Positions 60,249 through 64,000 of a stretch of DNA of 64,000 bases are shown one piece after another. The notes beneath the pieces are model-generated. The model searched no databases, was not told the DNA's origin, and was given only the letters and a program-made list of their open reading frames with translations. Where the stretch lies: NCBI RefSeq assembly GCF_016908975.1, contig NZ_JAFBEX010000011.1, positions 124,001 to 188,000 on the forward strand, read 5' to 3'. Made by a program: the position numbers and the translations under genes. The stretch's first letter is position 1, and each line of letters opens with the position of its first letter. The DNA comes from Neobacillus cucumis (GTDB lineage Bacteria > Bacillota > Bacilli > Bacillales > Cytobacillaceae).

Positions 60249-61121
60249 ATGCGTTTTGATGAGGCCTATTCGGGCAATGTGTTTATCAAGAGCCACCCGA
60301 ATTTTGAAGAAAGTCAGGTTGTATTATACGGCATGCCAATGGACTGGACGGTTAGTTACCGCCCTGGTTCACGTTTTGGTCCAGCCCGTATCCGCGAGGT
60401 ATCAATTGGACTTGAGGAGTATAGTTTTTACCTTGACCGTGAGCTTGAAGAGGTCAAATATTTCGATGCTGGAGACATTCCACTGCCATTTGGAAATGCC
60501 CAGCGCAGCTTGGATATGATTGAAGAATTTGTAGACCAGATCCTTGCAGCAGGCAAGTTCCCGCTTGGTATGGGCGGGGAGCACCTTGTTTCTTGGCCGG
60601 TCATGAAGGCCATGTATAAAAAGTACCCAGATTTAGCTATTATCCATTTTGATGCCCATACAGACCTCCGCGAGGAATACGAAGGTGAGCCATTATCACA
60701 CTCAACCCCCATTCGGAAAATTGCGGAACATATTGGTCCAAAAAATGTTTATTCTTTTGGCATCCGTTCCGGGATGAAGGAAGAGTTACAGTGGGCAAAA
60801 GAAAACGGTATGCATATTTCTAAATTTGAAGTCCTTGAGCCATTAAAGGAAATCCTGCCAACCCTTGCTGGTCGTCCGGTATATGTCACCATCGACATCG
60901 ATGTTCTTGACCCTGCGCATGCACCTGGAACAGGAACCGTTGATGCAGGAGGTATCACATCAAAAGAACTGTTGGCATCCATTCATGCAATTGCTCGTTC
61001 TGAAGTAAACGTAGTCGGCGGAGACCTAGTAGAAGTAGCACCAATCTACGATCCATCCGAACAAACAGCCAACACCGCCAGCAAACTCATCCGCGAAATG
61101 CTGCTTGGCTGGGTGAAATAG
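60249..61121 (+). CDS. speB: Agmatinase SpeB
   Basis: SpeB hydrolyses agmatine to putrescine and urea, feeding SpeE. The 290-residue ureohydrolase has all manganese ligands: His in GMGGEHLVSWP near residue 110, FDAHTDLREEYEG with D-x-H-x-D near residues 132-136, and DIDVLDPAHAPGTGTVDAGG near residues 217-236, followed by GGDLVEVAPIYDPSEQT. ATG 60249 follows AGAGAGGGA. Adjacency with speE is as in B. subtilis, though here a 648 bp repeat region separates them. Confidence 0.95.
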   Translation: MRFDEAYSGNVFIKSHPNFEESQVVLYGMPMDWTVSYRPGSRFGPARIREVSIGLEEYSFYLDRELEEVKYFDAGDIPLPFGNAQRSLDMIEEFVDQILAAGKFPLGMGGEHLVSWPVMKAMYKKYPDLAIIHFDAHTDLREEYEGEPLSHSTPIRKIAEHIGPKNVYSFGIRSGMKEELQWAKENGMHISKFEVLEPLKEILPTLAGRPVYVTIDIDVLDPAHAPGTGTVDAGGITSKELLASIHAIARSEVNVVGGDLVEVAPIYDPSEQTANTASKLIREMLLGWVK

Positions 61122-61315
61122 GTGCCTGTCACCGTTAGTTGTATTTACACGATGTTATGAAATTAAATGGTGCCTGTCCCAGTGGGGCGGGCATTTTTTG
61201 ATTTGTTGTCTGTCAATGTATATAATAGATAAGTATGCGGTTATGCGCTATTGTCTATTACTAGAATAGACGATGTTAAAGGGAATAATTTAGTTCTTTT
61301 ATAGAGAAAGTGTGA

Positions 61316-61738
61316 TTGAGTTTGAGTACTATAGAAAAACCGATGAAGATTAAAGTGAAAACGACGATTCACCAGCAAGGGGGCTCTGAGACGATGGAGC
61401 TGACCGTGCTTGGTCGGTATTTAGAGAAGGACGGGGCAGTGTTTCTTAAATATGAGGAAGCACTCGAAGAAGGCACAGTCCGGACCATCGTGAAGGTGAC
61501 CCCTGAAGAAGCGTTAATTTTACGCGGTGGCGCGGTAAAGATGCGTTTGCCATTTATGTTACATAAAAAGCGAAGAGGCAGCTATGAGATGCCGTTTGGC
61601 GTTTTTGAAACGATGACCATGACAAAAAGGCTTGAATATTCAAAGGGCCTCATTGATATTCTTTATGATTTCACCATGCAGGGCTCACCTGCAGGCACCT
61701 ACCATTTAGAGATTACCTTTCAGGAGGATGAAATATGA
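61316..61738 (+). CDS. ywiB: YwiB family protein (DUF1934)
   Basis: A 140-residue beta-barrel-like protein of the DUF1934/YwiB family. The alternating pattern of strands ([68 protein letters not shown]) suggests a calycin-type barrel with an unknown ligand. The start is uncertain: TTG 61316 or 61322 behind a weak site, or ATG 61346. It overlaps argS by four bases (ATGA), as in B. subtilis, so it is translationally coupled to that essential gene. Function is unknown. Confidence 0.85.
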   Translation: MSLSTIEKPMKIKVKTTIHQQGGSETMELTVLGRYLEKDGAVFLKYEEALEEGTVRTIVKVTPEEALILRGGAVKMRLPFMLHKKRRGSYEMPFGVFETMTMTKRLEYSKGLIDILYDFTMQGSPAGTYHLEITFQEDEI

Positions 61739-63405
61739 ATATAGTAGAACAGGTACAAACGAAATTAAAGGAAGAGATTCGTGCTGCCGTACTAAAAGCT
61801 GGTCTTGCGGCGGAAGATCAAATCCCTGATGTCATTCTAGAAATTCCAAAAGAAAAAGCCCACGGTGATTACTCTACCAACATGGCCATGCAGCTTGCAC
61901 GGGTTGCCAAAAAGGCACCGCGGATGATTGCTGAAGCATTGGTCGCTAATTTTGACCACACGAAGGCCTCCATTGAAAAAATTGAGCTAGCAGGACCGGG
62001 ATTTATTAATTTTTACATGAATAATGCTTACTTAACAGACTTAATTTCAACCGTTCTTAATGCGGGTGATTCTTATGGAGAAACAACTGTCGGCAACGGC
62101 CAAAAAGTTCAAGTGGAGTTTGTTTCGGCAAATCCAACCGGAGACCTTCACCTTGGACATGCCCGCGGTGCGGCTGTAGGGGACTCACTTTGCAATATCC
62201 TTGCCAAAGCAGGCTACGATGTGTCACGTGAGTACTATATTAATGATGCTGGAAACCAGATTAATAATCTAGCGTTATCGGTAGAAGCCCGTTATTTCCA
62301 AGCACTTGGCATGGACAAAGAGATGCCGGAGGACGGCTATCACGGTGCCGATATCATTGGCATCGGTAAGGCACTTGCAGAAGAGTTTGGCAATAAGTAT
62401 GTGGATGTTCCCGCAGAAGAACGATACGAATTCTTCCGTGAGTACGGTTTAAAATATGAAATGGCTAAGTTGAAGAAGGACCTCGAGGATTTCCGTGTTG
62501 GTTTTGATGTTTGGTACTCAGAAACCTCCCTTTATAAAAATGGAAAAATCGATGAGGCGCTTGCGGCGCTTCGTAAAACAGGCTATATCTATGAACAGGA
62601 CGGCGCAACCTGGCTGCGTTCTACCGATTTTGGCGATGACAAAGACCGAGTGCTCATCAAGCAAGACGGCTCTTATACGTATTTAACACCTGATATTGCT
62701 TACCACAAGGACAAACTTGAGCGTGGTTTTGAAAAATTAATCAATATCTGGGGTGCTGACCACCATGGTTATATTCCAAGGATGAAGGCAGCGATTCAGG
62801 CTCTAGGCTATGACCGCGAAGCCCTCGAAGTTGAAATCATTCAGTTAGTTCATCTTTATAAAAATGGGGAAAAGATGAAAATGAGCAAGCGGACCGGTAA
62901 AGCCGTCACAATGCGTGATTTGGTCGACGAGGTCGGCCTCGATGCGACCCGTTATTTCTTTGCGATGCGCAGCTCTGATACTCATATGGATTTTGACTTG
63001 GATTTAGCAGTATCTGAATCAAACGAAAATCCAGTCTATTATGCGCAGTATGCCCATGCCCGAATTTCGAGCATCCTACGTACTGGCGGGGAGCAGGGAA
63101 TCAACGTGGGTACGGATGCTGATTTTTCCTTAATCGGTTCTGAAAAGGAAGTCGACCTAATGAAGAAAATTGGGGAATTTCCTTCTGCTGTTGGGGAGGC
63201 GGCTCTGAAGCGTGTGCCACACCGCATCACGAATTATATTTTAGAGTTGGCGTCAGCCTTCCATAGTTTTTATAATGCCGATAAGGTACTTGATTCCGAA
63301 AATCCAGCTCGCACGAAGGCACGTCTTGCCTTAATAAAATCAGTGCAAATTACGCTTAAAAATGCGCTTGCGTTAATAGGTGTTTCTGCTCCAGAAAAAA
63401 TGTAG
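61735..63405 (+). CDS. argS: Arginyl-tRNA synthetase
   Basis: A class I aminoacyl-tRNA synthetase of 556 residues that charges tRNA(Arg). The HIGH motif is [14 protein letters not shown] near residues 134-147 and the KMSKS-like loop is [13 protein letters not shown] near residue 380. The N-terminal tRNA-binding domain with [20 protein letters not shown] and the C-terminal anticodon domain (HARISSILR through [12 protein letters not shown]) are complete. The start overlaps the ywiB stop. A terminator follows. Confidence 0.97.
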   Translation: MNIVEQVQTKLKEEIRAAVLKAGLAAEDQIPDVILEIPKEKAHGDYSTNMAMQLARVAKKAPRMIAEALVANFDHTKASIEKIELAGPGFINFYMNNAYLTDLISTVLNAGDSYGETTVGNGQKVQVEFVSANPTGDLHLGHARGAAVGDSLCNILAKAGYDVSREYYINDAGNQINNLALSVEARYFQALGMDKEMPEDGYHGADIIGIGKALAEEFGNKYVDVPAEERYEFFREYGLKYEMAKLKKDLEDFRVGFDVWYSETSLYKNGKIDEALAALRKTGYIYEQDGATWLRSTDFGDDKDRVLIKQDGSYTYLTPDIAYHKDKLERGFEKLINIWGADHHGYIPRMKAAIQALGYDREALEVEIIQLVHLYKNGEKMKMSKRTGKAVTMRDLVDEVGLDATRYFFAMRSSDTHMDFDLDLAVSESNENPVYYAQYAHARISSILRTGGEQGINVGTDADFSLIGSEKEVDLMKKIGEFPSAVGEAALKRVPHRITNYILELASAFHSFYNADKVLDSENPARTKARLALIKSVQITLKNALALIGVSAPEKM

Positions 63406-63410
63406 CCATG

Positions 63411-63448
63411 ACTAGAAAGCCTCTTGTATTAAATACGGGAGGTTTTTT
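63411..63448 (+). terminator. Terminator of argS
   Basis: AAGCCTC-TT-GTATT and AATAC-GG-GAGGTTT pair with one internal mismatch around a short loop, followed by TTTTTG. Confidence 0.75.
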
Positions 63449-63529
63449 GTTGGGAAAAATGGTGAGTTAGTGGGAGGCTCACTGGCAAGCCACATGCCAG
63501 CGGAAAACCTCAACCTTATTTTAAAAAAA

Positions 63530-63559
63530 TGAATAACTTCCAAAAAAATGCAGATAGTA
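63530..63559 (+). promoter_or_regulatory. SigG-like promoter of sspH
   Basis: TGAATA at 63530-63535, a 17-base spacer and GATAGTA at 63553-63559 resemble the forespore consensus TGHATR / CATAHTA; 33 bp ahead of the start codon. Confidence 0.45.
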
Positions 63560-63591
63560 ATATAGAAATCTGAGTAGGAGTGAACCAAACA

Positions 63592-63771
63592 ATGAATGTT
63601 GGAAGAGCAAAGGAAATACTAGAATCAGCAGATATGATTAATGTGACCTATGACGGAACCCCGGTTATTATTCAACATGTGGACGAAGCAACAAAAATGG
63701 CACGAATTTATTCCCGTCAAGATCCCGAAAACGAAAAAGATGTTCCTGTTTTGAATTTAATTGAAGAATAA
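63592..63771 (+). CDS. sspH: H-type small acid-soluble spore protein
   Basis: A 59-residue spore core protein of the SspH family. The opening MNVGRAKEILESADMINVTYDG and the segment VIIQHVDEATKMARIYS are the family signature, and the acidic end DPENEKDVPVLNLIEE is typical. SspH is made only in the forespore and has a minor role in the spore core. ATG 63592 is 8 bases after TAGGAGTGA; the GTG at 63580 overlaps that site. A SigG-like promoter lies upstream and a terminator downstream. Confidence 0.93.
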   Translation: MNVGRAKEILESADMINVTYDGTPVIIQHVDEATKMARIYSRQDPENEKDVPVLNLIEE

Positions 63772-63807
63772 AAAAGAGTCTCCAACATTAGGTGGAGACT
63801 TTTTACT
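63772..63807 (+). terminator. Terminator of sspH
   Basis: AAAAAGAGTCTCC and GGAGACTTTTT pair around AACATTAGGT. Confidence 0.85.
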
Positions 63808-63821
63808 TTAGTTTAAGAATG

Positions 63822-63966
63822 TAAAAATTTGGACTTCGAGAATTGTCTAGCTCCAGGCGCCATCGGCTCGAGGTCACAAGTCAAGCCGTCCAAAAGGTTA
63901 AAGAACAACCTTTCGGCCGGCTCGTCTTGTGCTTGTCGCCGATAGGCAGGCGCCTTACGCTTTTCT
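63822..63966 (-). repeat. REP/MITE-like palindromic element, copy 11
   Basis: Minus orientation. Begins CGAGAATTGTCTAGCTCCAG with the tail GGACTT before it, and ends AGGCGCCTTACGCTTTTC. Inner loop type 1 (AAAAGGTT and AACCTTTC, CGGCCGGC). The outer arm differs slightly (GGCGCCATCGGCTCGAGG with GTCGCCGATAGGCAGGCGCC). Confidence 0.8.
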
Positions 63967-64000
63967 AAATTTCAAGACTTGCCCCGCTCACTCGTTTAAA

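Noticed and set aside
59655..60296. Open frames on both strands across array E (170-197 codons)
   Set aside because: Because 51 is a multiple of three, any frame of the unit without a stop stays open. Products are pure repeats without ribosome sites.

Overview
This 64 kb window reads as the chromosome of a spore-forming Bacillaceae, most like Bacillus/Neobacillus. The evidence is spore genes (gerQ, rsfA, pbpG, sspH, a short gamma-type SASP, a YhcN/YlaJ lipoprotein), bacillithiol genes (bshB2-yojF), strong AGGAGG ribosome binding sites with many GTG/TTG starts, and a gene order at the right end (ywdI-ywdK-gerQ-hemQ-pta-lipL-rsfA-ywfO-ywgA-ywhB-ywhC-ywhD-pbpG-speE-speB-ywiB-argS) that follows the Bacillus subtilis block. 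No rRNA, tRNA, CRISPR array, transposase or prophage module was recognised.

Left part (1-34 kb) is a mosaic of accessory and metabolic units. It opens with an actin-type segregation module: 16 GTWWAC hexamers, a ParM-like ATPase and a ParR-like protein. Then come a phosphotransferase, pepT, a NERD protein with an apparent ATT start, a TetR-controlled ABC-2 exporter with two clear operators, a GMC oxidoreductase with its Tat-exported small subunit, a heterodimeric ABC exporter, a niacin transporter, a full branched-chain amino acid ABC importer (livJHMGF), an orphan B12-binding radical SAM protein, ybaK, a double P-loop ATPase, alkD, bshB2/yojF and pdxK.

Middle part (34-46 kb) is a formate oxidation and molybdenum cofactor island: fdhD, fdnG, fdnH, fdnI, fdhE, mobA, moeA, a moeA-PBP fusion, moaE, moaD and moeB. 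The key observation is that the large formate dehydrogenase subunit is split only by an in-frame TGA. It aligns with the selenocysteine codon of FdnG and is followed at the canonical distance by a GGTCT-loop SECIS hairpin, so it is one selenoprotein gene. The first moeA, by contrast, carries a true in-frame TAA and looks like a recent pseudogene whose role the fusion copy can cover.

Right part (46-64 kb) is conserved core. A perfect match to the Spo0J/ParB parS site lies at 46353-46368.

The non-coding DNA is unusually structured. Five intergenic tandem arrays have different sequences, but their periods (about 20.5, 21, 51, 52 and 52 bp) all sit near whole numbers of helical turns, and two of them alternate two linker types. 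A dispersed palindromic REP/MITE-like element occurs about a dozen times, and a GGTGCCTGTCACC motif recurs six times between 52 and 61 kb. These elements give rise to many spurious open frames, which have been left out.
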